From Candidatus Zixiibacteriota bacterium (lineage in GTDB: Bacteria; Zixibacteria; MSB-5A5; GN15; FEB-12): 33,830 nucleotides of DNA. The notes beneath the pieces were generated by a model. It ran no database searches, had not been told where the DNA came from, and saw only the letters and a list, made by a program, of their open reading frames with translations. The stretch is taken from assembly GCA_017999435.1 (NCBI GenBank), contig JAGNLV010000001.1, forward strand, positions 358,108 through 391,937. Reading direction: 5' to 3'. Positions 6,926 through 15,036 of the stretch are shown here, piece after piece (positions within the stretch are counted from its first letter, which is position 1; each line of letters begins with the position of its first letter). Position numbers and translations under genes: made by a program.

Positions 6926-7534
6926 TTAGGGTATCGCATTCTCCGGCGTCTCCGGAGTTTTCTGCTCAAGCTTCCCTGCCTCGGCCGCCCGGGCCTCAAT
7001 CTCCGCCTGCTGCGTCGATCCCGCGACCCCCGGCCACCGCCCCGCCACCTGCCCGGTTGGCGAAATGAGCAGCGTCTGCGGCACCACCGTGCCGCCATAG
7101 GCTTCCACGATGTAGGGGTCGCCGGCCGCAATCACCGGGAACGCGACTCCCTGCGCCGCGGCGTACCCCCGCACTTCATCCGGCTCTCCCGTGCACATCC
7201 CGATCACGCGCACGTTCCGCCCGGCGAACCGGTGCGCCAGCTCGTTCCAGAAGGGGATATTGTCCTTTCCGCGCGACGACCGCATCGTGAGCCAGCACAG
7301 CAGCGTGGCCGGCTCTCCCGGCCCGTACGAGAGCCGGCAGATGCCGCCGGTGACATCGGCCGCCTGAAGCGGCGGCACCTCCGAGCCGGTCTGCTGCGCG
7401 GCCACGAACGCCGCCGGATCCCGAAGCATCTGCCGCAGCCGGCCGTTGTCGACCAGGAGAAAGCCGATCGCGATGAGCGCCGCCGCGAGCAGTATGGTGA
7501 CCGTCGCCGCGTACCGATAGTGGCCGAATTGCAT
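6926..7534 (-). CDS. Membrane-anchored thioredoxin-fold (redoxin/TlpA-like) protein without CXXC
   Basis: The 202-residue protein has one N-terminal membrane anchor (ATVTILLAAALIAIGFLLVD, about 9-28) and a periplasmic thioredoxin-like domain. Support comes from RNVRVIGMCTGEPDEV, FPVIAAGDPYIVEAYG and VVPQTLLISPTGQVAGRWPG, which match the later strands, cis-proline and C-terminal strand of TlpA/ResA or AhpC/TSA redoxins. At the place where these proteins carry WCxxC it reads LLCWLTMRSSRGK, so the redox pair is missing and it is probably not a normal disulfide reductase. The ATG at 7534 was chosen because a promoter (7625-7654) lies downstream of the longer ORF's upstream start and the anchor begins here; a GTG at 7540 is possible. 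It is co-transcribed with the cysteine-rich peptide. Confidence 0.7.
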   Translation of the reverse strand: MQFGHYRYAATVTILLAAALIAIGFLLVDNGRLRQMLRDPAAFVAAQQTGSEVPPLQAADVTGGICRLSYGPGEPATLLCWLTMRSSRGKDNIPFWNELAHRFAGRNVRVIGMCTGEPDEVRGYAAAQGVAFPVIAAGDPYIVEAYGGTVVPQTLLISPTGQVAGRWPGVAGSTQQAEIEARAAEAGKLEQKTPETPENAIP

Positions 7535-7624
7535 AATCACGTGCCGGGCCGGACCGCCCGGTGGCCGCCCGGTCCGCACCGAAGACGATGTTAATGACTT
7601 GATCGAATGCGAAAGCTTGGGGCC

Positions 7625-7654
7625 AATATGTCCCGGCCGCCGAAACAGTGTCAA
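7625..7654 (-). promoter_or_regulatory. Predicted promoter of the thioredoxin-fold/cysteine-peptide unit
   Basis: On the minus strand TTGACA (7649-7654) is followed after 18 bp by CATATT (7625-7630). It lies just after the purH terminator and about 85 bases before the predicted ATG, so the two genes have their own transcription unit. Confidence 0.55.
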
Positions 7655-7682
7655 GAGGAAGTTTTTGCCCGCCCCGCTCCCG

Positions 7683-7716
7683 AAAAACGCGGGCCGGGTT
7701 CCGCGGAACCCGGCCC
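7683..7716 (-). terminator. Intrinsic terminator of the pur operon
   Basis: A perfect 12-bp inverted repeat (7691-7702 with 7705-7716) is followed on the minus strand by GCG and five T (7687-7683). It lies 56 bases after the purH stop. Confidence 0.85.
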
Positions 7717-7771
7717 CCATCCGACTCGTAGTTTGGCAGACGCGGTGCGCCGGTCGCCGCCGGCGCCGGAC

Positions 7772-9340
7772 TCAATGCTTGAAATGCCGGTGTCCGGTCA
7801 GCACCATCGCCGCCCCGGCTTTGTCGGCCGCGGCGATCGCCTCGTCGTCCCCCTTTGAACCGCCCGGCTGAATGATCGCGGTCACCCCCGCGTCGGTGCC
7901 CACCTCGACGCCATCCGGCATCGGGAAAAACGCATCCGAGGCCATCACCGAGCCCCGGGCCCGCTCGCCCGCCCGCTTCACCGCCATGAAACCGGAATCC
8001 ACCCGCGAGGTCTGCCCCATCCCGATCCCCACCGTCGCCGTTCCTTTTGCCAGCACGATGGCGTTTGACTTGGTGTGTTTCACGACTTTCCACGCGAACA
8101 GCAGCGACCGGATCTCCTCCGGCGTGGGCGCGCGTTTGGTCACGACCGTGAGCGCGTCCGGATTGGTCTCGATATCGTCGGTGTCCTGCCGCAGCAGCCC
8201 GCCCCGGATCGGCTTGTCGGCCAGTTGCCCGCGGGGCCAGCCGAGGGTGATCGACGGCAGCGCGAGAATCCGCCGCGCCTTCTTCTTCGTCAAGAGCGCG
8301 AGCGCCTCGTCGGTGAACGACGGGGCGATCATGCACTCGACAAACGGCGTCTCGTGGAGGAGCCGGGCGCACGCGAGGTCAACCTCCCGGTTGAGACCGA
8401 TGATCGACCCGAACGCCGACAGCGGGTCGCTCGCGTAGGCCGCCTCGTAGGCCTCGGCGATCGTTGCCCCGGTCGCCGCCCCGCACGGATTGGCGTGTTT
8501 CAACACGCAGGCGAACGGTTCCGTGAAATCCAGCAGCATGTCCAGGCAGGAGTCGAGGTCGCCGTAGTTGTTGTACGAGAGCTCCTTTCCGGCCAGGATC
8601 CGGGCCTCCAGCAGCGTCGGCCCCCCGTACCCGTCGCGCGCGTAGAGGGCCGCCTCCTGGTGCGGGTTCTCGCCGTACCGCAGCGCCGAGCGGAGACTGT
8701 AACTCGGGCGGTACTGCGGCGCGAACTTCGCCCCCGCCTGCCCGGCGCCGGCGAAATATCCGGCGATCGCCGTGTCGTAGCGCGCCGTCAGCGCGAACGC
8801 CTTGGCCGCGCACCGGCGGCGAAACGCCCGCGTCGTCCCCCCGTCGTGCGCGTTCATCTCCGCAATCAGCTCGGCGTAATCGCCGGGATCGACCACCACC
8901 GCCACCCCGTCGTGGTTCTTCGCCGCCGATCGGACCATGGACGGTCCCCCGATATCGATATTCTCGATCACCTCGTCGTCAGTGGCCCCCGCCTTCGCCA
9001 CCGTCTGCTCGAACGGATACAGATTGACGACCACGAGATCGATCAGTTTGTACTCGTGCTGGGTCATCGTCTCCAGGTGCGCTTCCACATCCCGCCGCGC
9101 GAGCAGCCCGGCGTGGATGCGCGGGTGGAGGGTCTTCACCCGCCCGTCCAGAATCTCCGGCGACCCGGTGAAGGCCGACACCGAGACCGCGTGGGCCCCG
9201 GCCTTCTTGAGCGCCTGCAGCGTCCCCCCCGTCGACAGGATCTCCACCCCCCGCTTCTCCAACTCGAGCGCCAGCTGGGTGATGCCGGTCTTGTCCGATA
9301 CCGAGATGAGCGCGCGTTTGATCTTCACTGTATCTTCCAT
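7772..9340 (-). CDS. purH: Bifunctional AICAR formyltransferase / IMP cyclohydrolase
   Basis: PurH catalyses the last two steps of IMP synthesis. The 522-residue protein has the full two-domain layout. The N-terminal IMP cyclohydrolase/MGS-like part contains RALISVSDKTGI, STGGT, GRVKTLHPRIHAGLLARR and NLYPFEQTVA (1 to about 200). The AICAR transformylase part has RYGENPHQEAALY, KELSYNNYGDLD, the catalytic KHANPCGAA, GQTSRVDS and ASDAFFPMPDGVE near the end. Length and motifs are normal. It is the last gene of the purN-purC-purH operon and is followed by a strong terminator. The ATG at 9340 has GGGAAG 8 bases upstream. Confidence 0.97.
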   Translation of the reverse strand: MEDTVKIKRALISVSDKTGITQLALELEKRGVEILSTGGTLQALKKAGAHAVSVSAFTGSPEILDGRVKTLHPRIHAGLLARRDVEAHLETMTQHEYKLIDLVVVNLYPFEQTVAKAGATDDEVIENIDIGGPSMVRSAAKNHDGVAVVVDPGDYAELIAEMNAHDGGTTRAFRRRCAAKAFALTARYDTAIAGYFAGAGQAGAKFAPQYRPSYSLRSALRYGENPHQEAALYARDGYGGPTLLEARILAGKELSYNNYGDLDSCLDMLLDFTEPFACVLKHANPCGAATGATIAEAYEAAYASDPLSAFGSIIGLNREVDLACARLLHETPFVECMIAPSFTDEALALLTKKKARRILALPSITLGWPRGQLADKPIRGGLLRQDTDDIETNPDALTVVTKRAPTPEEIRSLLFAWKVVKHTKSNAIVLAKGTATVGIGMGQTSRVDSGFMAVKRAGERARGSVMASDAFFPMPDGVEVGTDAGVTAIIQPGGSKGDDEAIAAADKAGAAMVLTGHRHFKH

Positions 9341-9393
9341 GTCTCTGCTTCCCCTGATCGGGTTGTGTCATTCCTGCTTCATGAGCCGCGCGG

Positions 9394-10302
9394 CTATCGG
9401 CCGGTGAGGAGGCGCTGCGCCTCGCGGTAGCGCGCCGCCGAGGCCTGCACTACCTCCTCCGGCAGCCGCGGCGCCGGCGGTTTCTTGTTCCAGTCCAGCG
9501 CGTCCAGGTAGTCGCGGATCGGCTGCTTGTCGAATGAGGGCTGCCCGCGGCCGATTGCGTAGGTGTCCACCGGCCAGAACCGGCTGGAATCGGGCGACAG
9601 CACCTCGTCGATCAGCATGAACCGCCCGTCCTTGTAGCCAAATTCGAACTTGGTGTCGGCGATAATAATCCCCCTGGTCCGGGCGTAGTCCGCGGCTTTC
9701 GTGTAGATCGCCAGCGAGCTGTCGCGGCACCGCTGCGCCGTCTCCGCGCCCACGAGCCCCACCAGCTCGCGGTAGCTGATGTTGATGTCGTGCCCGTCGT
9801 CGTTCTTGGTCGAGGGCGTGAAGATCGGGCGGGGGAGCTGTTCCGACTCGCCCAGAGCCGGCGGGAACTCAAATCCGTGCACCGCGTTGGTTCCCCGCTT
9901 TCGCGCCTCCTGCAGTTCCTTCCACATCGACCCGGAAATGTACCCCCGCACGATGCACTCGGCCTCCACCCGGTCGGCTTTGGCCACGATCATCGAGCGC
10001 CCCTCGAGCTGCTCCCGGTAGGCGCGCAGCGCCGCCGGGTACCGGTCGACGTCGGCCGTGACCAGGTGGCTCTCGACCACATCGCTGAGGAAGTCGAACC
10101 AGAACAGCGACATCTGCGTGAGTACCCGCCCCTTGCCGGGGATGCCGTTCGGCATGACCACGTCGAACGCCGAAATGCGGTCGGTCGCCACGAACAACAG
10201 CGTGTCGCCGAGATCGTAAATGTCCCGCACCTTCCCCCGCCGCATCAGGGGGTACTCGCGGATCTCGGTCTGCATCACCACCCGATCCGTCTCAGCCGCC
10301 AT
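9394..10302 (-). CDS. purC: Phosphoribosylaminoimidazole-succinocarboxamide (SAICAR) synthase
   Basis: PurC condenses CAIR with aspartate using ATP in purine synthesis. The 302-residue protein belongs to the longer, about 300-residue class (as in yeast Ade1), not the roughly 240-residue E. coli class. Motifs include MRRGKVRDIYDLGD (nucleotide binding), VATDRISAFDVVMPNGIPGK, ECIVRGYISGSMWKE, FTPSTKNDDGHDINIS, TKFEFGYKDGR and IDEVLSPDSSRFWP. The start is the ATG at 10302 with AGGTG just upstream. It overlaps the purN stop by 11 bases, which suggests translational coupling. The longer in-frame extension upstream only reads through purN in another frame. Confidence 0.96.
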   Translation of the reverse strand: MAAETDRVVMQTEIREYPLMRRGKVRDIYDLGDTLLFVATDRISAFDVVMPNGIPGKGRVLTQMSLFWFDFLSDVVESHLVTADVDRYPAALRAYREQLEGRSMIVAKADRVEAECIVRGYISGSMWKELQEARKRGTNAVHGFEFPPALGESEQLPRPIFTPSTKNDDGHDINISYRELVGLVGAETAQRCRDSSLAIYTKAADYARTRGIIIADTKFEFGYKDGRFMLIDEVLSPDSSRFWPVDTYAIGRGQPSFDKQPIRDYLDALDWNKKPPAPRLPEEVVQASAARYREAQRLLTGR

Positions 10303-10900
10303 ATTCACCTCGAATGAGTTTGTCCAGCACCCGGGCGTACCAGCGATGTTCCTGTTCCAGCACGCGCGCCGCCAGCGTCTCCGGCGTGTCCCCCGGCAGG
10401 ATCGGCACCCGCTGTTGGTGGAGCACCGCGCCGTGGTCGTACGCCTCGTCAACCAGGTGGATCGTCAGCCCCGATTCCTTCTCCCCGGCCGCCAGCACCG
10501 CCTCGTGCACGAAATGTCCGTACATCCCCTTGCCCCCGTATTTCGGCAGCAGCGCCGGGTGGATGTTCACGACCCGCCGCGGGTATGCGCGGAGGATATT
10601 TCCCGGAAGGAGTTTCAGGTAGCCGGCGAGCGCGATCCACTCCACGCCGTGCTCCTTCAGCACGCGCAGGAGCGCCGCCTGCCCCTCCTCCGGGGTTGCG
10701 TAGTCCGCCTCCTTGTAGACGAACACGGGGATCTGGACCTGCCGGGCCCGCTCCAGCCCGAACGCCTTGCGCAGGTTTGACACCACCAGCGCGATCTCTC
10801 CCGAGAGGATCCCGCACTTCGAGGCATCGATCAGCGCCTGGAGGTTGCTGCCCCCGCCGGAGAGAAATACGCCGATCCGGGGCCGTCTGCCGTCTGCCAT
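10292..10900 (-). CDS. purN: Phosphoribosylglycinamide formyltransferase
   Basis: PurN transfers the formyl group of 10-formyl-THF to GAR, an early step of purine synthesis. The 202-residue protein has the N-terminal phosphate loop SGGGSNLQALID (about 14-25), the catalytic NIHPALLPKYGGKGMYG region with N112 and H114, and the second catalytic motif VDEAYDHG with an aspartate at about 155. Length is normal. It is the first gene of the purN-purC-purH operon, behind a good promoter at 10961-10988. The ATG at 10900 has only a weak ribosome site (GGACAGG). Confidence 0.96.
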   Translation of the reverse strand: MADGRRPRIGVFLSGGGSNLQALIDASKCGILSGEIALVVSNLRKAFGLERARQVQIPVFVYKEADYATPEEGQAALLRVLKEHGVEWIALAGYLKLLPGNILRAYPRRVVNIHPALLPKYGGKGMYGHFVHEAVLAAGEKESGLTIHLVDEAYDHGAVLHQQRVPILPGDTPETLAARVLEQEHRWYARVLDKLIRGEYGG

Positions 10901-10960
10901 CCTGTCCGTTTGTCCCTCGCTTGCCGCCTTGCCTTCACCGGCCGGTCCGCCAAGGTGCTA

Positions 10961-10988
10961 AGTATACGCCTTCGCCGGCCAAAGTCAA
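10961..10988 (-). promoter_or_regulatory. Predicted purNCH promoter
   Basis: TTGACT (10983-10988) and TATACT (10961-10966) are separated by 16 bp on the minus strand. The predicted start is near 10954, about 55 bases before purN. The -35 box overlaps the last codons of the upstream hydrolase gene. Confidence 0.65.
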
Positions 10989-11848
10989 ACCTTCTCTGCC
11001 GCCCGCAGAAACGCCCCCGTATCCCCATCAAACTGCTCCGGTATCTCCATGTTCACCATGTGCCCGACGCCCCGGTGGATGATCACCCGGCTGCCCGCGA
11101 TCCGCTTGCCCAACTCCTGTGCGAGCGGCGCGAACACCTTATCCTTCTCCCCGGCGACGATCAACGTCGGCGCCGTGATCGTGTGCACCCGCTCGACGTC
11201 GTTTCCCGGACTCGGGTACTTCCCCCGGCGTTCGTCCAGCCACGCCGCCCCCGAGTACTCGCGCATCATCTGTTCCAGCCGGTCGCGGATGGAACGCTGA
11301 TCCTCGCGGTAGACGCGGAGCCCGTACTCGATCCACCGCTCGCGCACGTACGCGAGCCCCCGGGCGGCCGCCGCGGCGAAATCCTCCCCCTGCTCCTGAT
11401 GCGCCCGGCGGCGGATCTCTCGCCCCTGTTCCTCCGCCCGCTCCATCTTCCGGCCGATATTCCACCCGGCGGCGCTCGTCGACACGAGCGTCAGCGACAC
11501 CAACCGCGCCTGGTCCCGCAGCGCGTACCCGAGAGCCGTCGATCCCCCCATCGACAATCCCACCAGGTGAAACCGCTCAAGCCCCAGGCGGTCGGCGAAC
11601 CGGGCGAGGTCCTCCACCCGGTCGGCCCGGCTGTACCCGGTCGCCGGCGCATCCGACCGGCCGTGCCCCCGCGCATCCGGCACAATGACCGGAAACTCCC
11701 GCGCGAGGAACTCGCGGGTCTCGCTCCACATCCGGCGGTCGAGGGTGAATCCGTGCAGCAGCACCACTGGCGCCCGCCCGGCGGCGCTCGCCGCCGGTCC
11801 GCTCGTCTCGTAGTAGAGGCGAAAATCGCCCAGCGACACGTACGGCAT
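10985..11848 (-). CDS. Alpha/beta-hydrolase fold enzyme
   Basis: The 287-residue protein is an alpha/beta hydrolase; the substrate cannot be read from sequence. The oxyanion region is VVLLHGFTLDRRMW (about 28-41), the nucleophile elbow is LVGLSMGGSTAL (Ser within GLSMGG, about residue 99), and DARGHGRSDAP is the usual second motif. The acid lies in IVAGEKDKVFAP and the catalytic His in GVGHMVNME near the C-terminus, so the triad is complete. A helical cap rich in Arg and Glu occupies about 130-210. The start is the ATG at 11848, with GGAG 6-7 bases upstream and a promoter at 11894-11923. It has no signal peptide, so it is probably cytoplasmic. It resembles 3-oxoadipate enol-lactonase or general esterase relatives, without certainty. 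Confidence 0.88.
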   Translation of the reverse strand: MPYVSLGDFRLYYETSGPAASAAGRAPVVLLHGFTLDRRMWSETREFLAREFPVIVPDARGHGRSDAPATGYSRADRVEDLARFADRLGLERFHLVGLSMGGSTALGYALRDQARLVSLTLVSTSAAGWNIGRKMERAEEQGREIRRRAHQEQGEDFAAAAARGLAYVRERWIEYGLRVYREDQRSIRDRLEQMMREYSGAAWLDERRGKYPSPGNDVERVHTITAPTLIVAGEKDKVFAPLAQELGKRIAGSRVIIHRGVGHMVNMEIPEQFDGDTGAFLRAAEKV

Positions 11849-11893
11849 CCTTTGCTCCTTTCGCACCGGATCATCCGGCAACTTCCCCCTGGC

Positions 11894-11923
11894 ATGATAC
11901 GTCGCCGCCCGGCCCGCGGTCAA
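11894..11923 (-). promoter_or_regulatory. Predicted promoter of the alpha/beta-hydrolase gene
   Basis: TTGACC (11918-11923) and TATCAT (11894-11899) are separated by 18 bp on the minus strand. They lie between the glnA terminator and the hydrolase ATG at 11848. Confidence 0.6.
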
Positions 11924-11956
11924 TGGCCGCCGCGCCGCCTGAACGGCCCCGCCCCC

Positions 11957-12006
11957 AAAAAGAAGCGGGTCCGCCGCCGCGGCGTGCAGCCGCGGAGGCG
12001 GACCCG
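11957..12006 (-). terminator. Intrinsic terminator of glnA
   Basis: The 17-base arms 11966-11982 and 11990-12006 pair with a single mismatch around a short loop. On the minus strand they are followed by CTTC and five T (11961-11957). It lies about 28 bases after the glnA stop. Confidence 0.85.
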
Positions 12007-12034
12007 TTCACTCGTCCCGGCCGTCGGTCCGGTC

Positions 12035-13360
12035 TCACATGACCGGGAGGTACTTCTCCACCTCGAACGCGCTCACGTGGATGCGGTACTGGTCCCACTC
12101 AATGCGCTTGTTCTCGATCAGCTTGGTGAAGACGTGCTCGCCGAGCACTTCCCGCATGAGCTGCGACTCCTCGAACATCCGCACGGCATTCTCCAGCGAA
12201 TTGGGGAGGACTTCGATGTTCAGGCGGGCCTTCTGCTCTTCCGACATGTCGTAGATATTTTCCTCCACCGGGTCGGGGAGCGTCAGGCGCTGCTCGATCC
12301 CCTGGAGCCCGGCCGCCAGCATCGCCGCGAAGGCGAGGTAGGGATTGGCCCCCGGGTCGGGGGAGCGCAGCTCGATGCGCGTGGCCCGCTCCTTGCCCAC
12401 ACGGTGCGCCGGCACCCGCACCATGCTCGACCGGTTCCGGCGTCCCCACGATATGTACACGGGCGCTTCGTACCCCGGCACCAGCCGCTTGTAGGAATTC
12501 ACCCACTGGTTGGTCACCAGCGTGAACTCCCTCACGTATTTGAGAATCCCCGCCGTATACTGCCGGCCGATCTCCGACAGCCCGTACTGGTCGGTGCCGT
12601 TGGCGAACAGGTTCTTGTCCCCCATGAAGAGGGACTGGTGGCAGTGCATCCCGGAACCGTTCTCGCCGAAAACCGGCTTGGGCATGAAGGTCGCGTACAG
12701 CCCGTGCTGCATCGCCACCTGCTTCACCACGAACTTGTAGACCTGGGCGAAATCGGCCATCACCAGCGCCTCCTGGTACTTCAGGTCGATTTCATGCTGC
12801 GAGGGCGCCACCTCGTGGTGGGAGCACTCCACCGGAATCTCCATCGCCTCCAGCGCATTCACCGTCGCCTTGCGCACCTGCGATCCCTTGTCGACCGTCC
12901 CCATGTCGAAATACCCGTCCACGTCGATCAGGTCGGTCGTCCGCTCGTCGCGCAGGTAGAAGTATTCGAGCTCCGGCCCCACGTAGAACGTCCAGCCGCG
13001 CTCGGCCACTTTCTGCAGCTGCCGGCGCAGGACCCACCGCGGATCGCCGTCGTAGGGCGTTCCGTCGGGCAGGACGATGTCGCAGAACATCATGGCCAGC
13101 CGCTCCCCCGACGACTCCCAGGGCATGATCCGGAAAGTCACCGGGTCCGGCATCGCCAGCAGGTCCGACTCCTCGATCCGGGCGAATCCTTCCACCGAGG
13201 ATCCGTCGAACGGCTGGCCTTCCTCCAGGACCTGTTCGATCTCCGTTCGCGGGATTGACATACCCTTGATGCGGCCGAGAATATCGGTGAAACAGAGGCG
13301 GATATAGCGCACCCCGCCGTCGTCCATTAATCTGAGAATCTCCTGCTTCGTCTTCGTCAT
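12035..13360 (-). CDS. glnA: Glutamine synthetase, type I
   Basis: GlnA makes glutamine from glutamate, ammonia and ATP and forms dodecamers. The 441-residue protein has the FDGSSVEGFARIEESD motif near residue 51, the metal- and glutamate-binding GPELEYFYL, the ATP-binding KPVFGENGSGMHCHQSLF segment, and NSYKRLVPGYEAPVYISWGR. It also has IELRSPDPGANPYLAFAAML and a C-terminal ENIYDMSEEQ region. The short length and the MSEEQ context, lacking an NLYDLPPEE-type adenylylation loop, point to the GSI-alpha class, controlled by feedback and not by adenylylation. The ATG at 13360 has GGAG 7 bases upstream. It is monocistronic, with its own terminator. No glnB or glnR is adjacent. Confidence 0.96.
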   Translation of the reverse strand: MTKTKQEILRLMDDGGVRYIRLCFTDILGRIKGMSIPRTEIEQVLEEGQPFDGSSVEGFARIEESDLLAMPDPVTFRIMPWESSGERLAMMFCDIVLPDGTPYDGDPRWVLRRQLQKVAERGWTFYVGPELEYFYLRDERTTDLIDVDGYFDMGTVDKGSQVRKATVNALEAMEIPVECSHHEVAPSQHEIDLKYQEALVMADFAQVYKFVVKQVAMQHGLYATFMPKPVFGENGSGMHCHQSLFMGDKNLFANGTDQYGLSEIGRQYTAGILKYVREFTLVTNQWVNSYKRLVPGYEAPVYISWGRRNRSSMVRVPAHRVGKERATRIELRSPDPGANPYLAFAAMLAAGLQGIEQRLTLPDPVEENIYDMSEEQKARLNIEVLPNSLENAVRMFEESQLMREVLGEHVFTKLIENKRIEWDQYRIHVSAFEVEKYLPVM

Positions 13361-13421
13361 CGCTTGTCTCCTGGTACCGGTTTGACGTTGGTCGGGTGAC
13401 CCGCCCATTTTGGAAGCGGAC

Positions 13422-13449
13422 AATAAACTAGGAATGGCGGTAAAAACAA
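13422..13449 (-). promoter_or_regulatory. Possible glnA promoter
   Basis: TTGTTT (13444-13449) and TTTATT (13422-13427) are 16 bp apart on the minus strand, in the only AT-rich patch of the glnA-selA divergent region. The match to consensus is modest. Confidence 0.35.
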
Positions 13450-13576
13450 TAAAAATCCTGCGCGGTTCGGCGAAATTTCCCCGCACCGTGGACAAAAGGG
13501 AGTCGGTCGACCCATGATCCCGCCCCGGTCGGGGGCTGCCCCCGGTCTGCGCCCGGCCCCGGCCCTGCTTTTTCCG

Positions 13577-13604
13577 TTGACTTGCCCCCCGCTTTGGCGA
13601 TTAT
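13577..13604 (+). promoter_or_regulatory. Possible selA-selB promoter
   Basis: TTGACT (13577-13582) and GATTAT (13599-13604) are 16 bp apart on the plus strand. The predicted start is near 13611, immediately before a perfect 20-bp palindrome (13613-13632) in the selA leader. Confidence 0.4.
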
Positions 13605-13612
13605 TGGGAGGC

Positions 13613-13632
13613 GGGCGCCGCCGGCGGCGCCC
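13613..13632. repeat. Perfect 20-bp palindrome in the selA leader
   Basis: GGGCGCCGCC is followed directly by GGCGGCGCCC. In RNA it can fold into a 7-bp stem with a six-base loop, 18 bases before the selA ATG, close to where the ribosome binds. No strong ribosome-binding site is visible for selA. Confidence 0.6.
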
Positions 13633-13650
13633 CGGGATCCGGGTAACACT

Positions 13651-15030
13651 ATGACCGACAAAATCATTTCCCATCCGCGCGACTTCCCCGCCGTCGAGGA
13701 GCTCCTCCAGCACCCCCGCCTGGCCGATCTCATCGCCCGTTTGCCCCGTCCGGTCGCCGCCGACGTTGTCCGGGCCGTCGTCGCCGAGGCCAAATCCCGG
13801 CTGACGAGCCAAGACCGGCCGCTGACCCGCGACGACCTTCTCGCCGCCCTCCGGGCCGCTCTCCGTGCGGCCGGCCGACAGGCCGCCGCCCGGGTCATCA
13901 ACGCCACCGGCATCGTCGTCCACACCAATCTCGGACGCGCCCCCCTTCCGGCCGATCTCTTTGACGCCATCAAGCACTCCGTCACCGGCTACGGGAACAC
14001 CGAATTCAGCCTGGAAACCGGCCGCCGGGGCGGCCGGGGCGGGGCGGCCGAAAGCTACCTCGCCTTGCTCGCCGAGGCCGAGGCCGCCACCGTTGTCAAC
14101 AACTGCGCCGCGGCGCTCTTTCTGGCCCTCAATTCCCTGGCCGCCCGCAAGGAGGTCCTCATCTCGCGGGGCGAGCTGGTCCAGATCGGCGGCGGCTTCC
14201 GCATCCCCGATATTCTCCGCAAATCAGGCGCCCGGCTCCGGGAAGTCGGCACCACGAACATTACCACGATCGCGGACTACGCCTCTAATATCGACCCGAA
14301 GCGCACCGGGCTTATCCTGAAAGTCCACAAAAGCAATTTCACCCAGGCTGGCTTCACCGAGGAGGTTTCCCTCCGCGATCTGGTCGCGCTCGGCCGCGAG
14401 CACAACCTCCCGGTGATGAACGATCTCGGCAGCGGCCTCTTCATCGACACCCTCCCCCTCCTTGGCTACTCCGAACCGACTGTCCAGCAATCGGTTCGTG
14501 CCGGCGCCGTGCTCACAACCTTCTCCGGCGACAAACTCCTCGGCGGCGTCCAGGCCGGCCTCCTGGTCGGCCGGGCCGAGATCATCCGCACGATCAAGAA
14601 GAACCCGCTCTTTCGCACCATGCGCGTCGACAAAATCGTCTTCTCCGCCCTCGAGCGCCTCTTCTCCATCTACCTCGGTGGCACCTGGCAAACCGACATC
14701 ACGCTCTGGCGCCTGCTCGCCCTCCCCGAATCCGAGCTGTACAAGCGGGGTAAGAAAATCCTGGCCGACCTGGGGCAGCCCGAGGACCTCTCGGTGGAAG
14801 CCACCCAGGCATTCGTCGGCGGAGGCGCCCTCCCCGAGGCCGCCATCCCCTCGGTCGCCGTGTGCTTCTCCAAAACCCGCAACGCCGCCGCCCTGCTGGC
14901 CGCCTTCCGCGACCGCGACCTCCCCATCATCGGTCGGATCGAAAACGATCGCTTCCTCCTCGACCTGAAAGCGGTCGAAACAGAGGATTTGCCGGCTCTC
15001 ACCGAAGCCATCCGGTCGGTCCTCGGGTAA
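13651..15030 (+). CDS. selA: L-seryl-tRNA(Sec) selenium transferase
   Basis: SelA is the PLP enzyme that converts seryl-tRNA(Sec) to selenocysteyl-tRNA(Sec) using selenophosphate. The 459-residue protein has the N-terminal tRNA-binding domain, then [20 protein letters not shown] (about 80-99), [17 protein letters not shown] and [14 protein letters not shown]. The PLP lysine motif [14 protein letters not shown] has Lys at 295, the same number as in E. coli SelA. The ATG at 13651 is chosen; the longer in-frame start at 13582 lies in non-conserved, promoter-like sequence. selB starts 6 bases after the stop, so the two form an operon. No tRNA-Sec gene or selD was seen in the window. Confidence 0.96.
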   Translation: MTDKIISHPRDFPAVEELLQHPRLADLIARLPRPVAADVVRAVVAEAKSRLTSQDRPLTRDDLLAALRAALRAAGRQAAARVINATGIVVHTNLGRAPLPADLFDAIKHSVTGYGNTEFSLETGRRGGRGGAAESYLALLAEAEAATVVNNCAAALFLALNSLAARKEVLISRGELVQIGGGFRIPDILRKSGARLREVGTTNITTIADYASNIDPKRTGLILKVHKSNFTQAGFTEEVSLRDLVALGREHNLPVMNDLGSGLFIDTLPLLGYSEPTVQQSVRAGAVLTTFSGDKLLGGVQAGLLVGRAEIIRTIKKNPLFRTMRVDKIVFSALERLFSIYLGGTWQTDITLWRLLALPESELYKRGKKILADLGQPEDLSVEATQAFVGGGALPEAAIPSVAVCFSKTRNAAALLAAFRDRDLPIIGRIENDRFLLDLKAVETEDLPALTEAIRSVLG

Positions 15031-15036
15031 TCGGCT

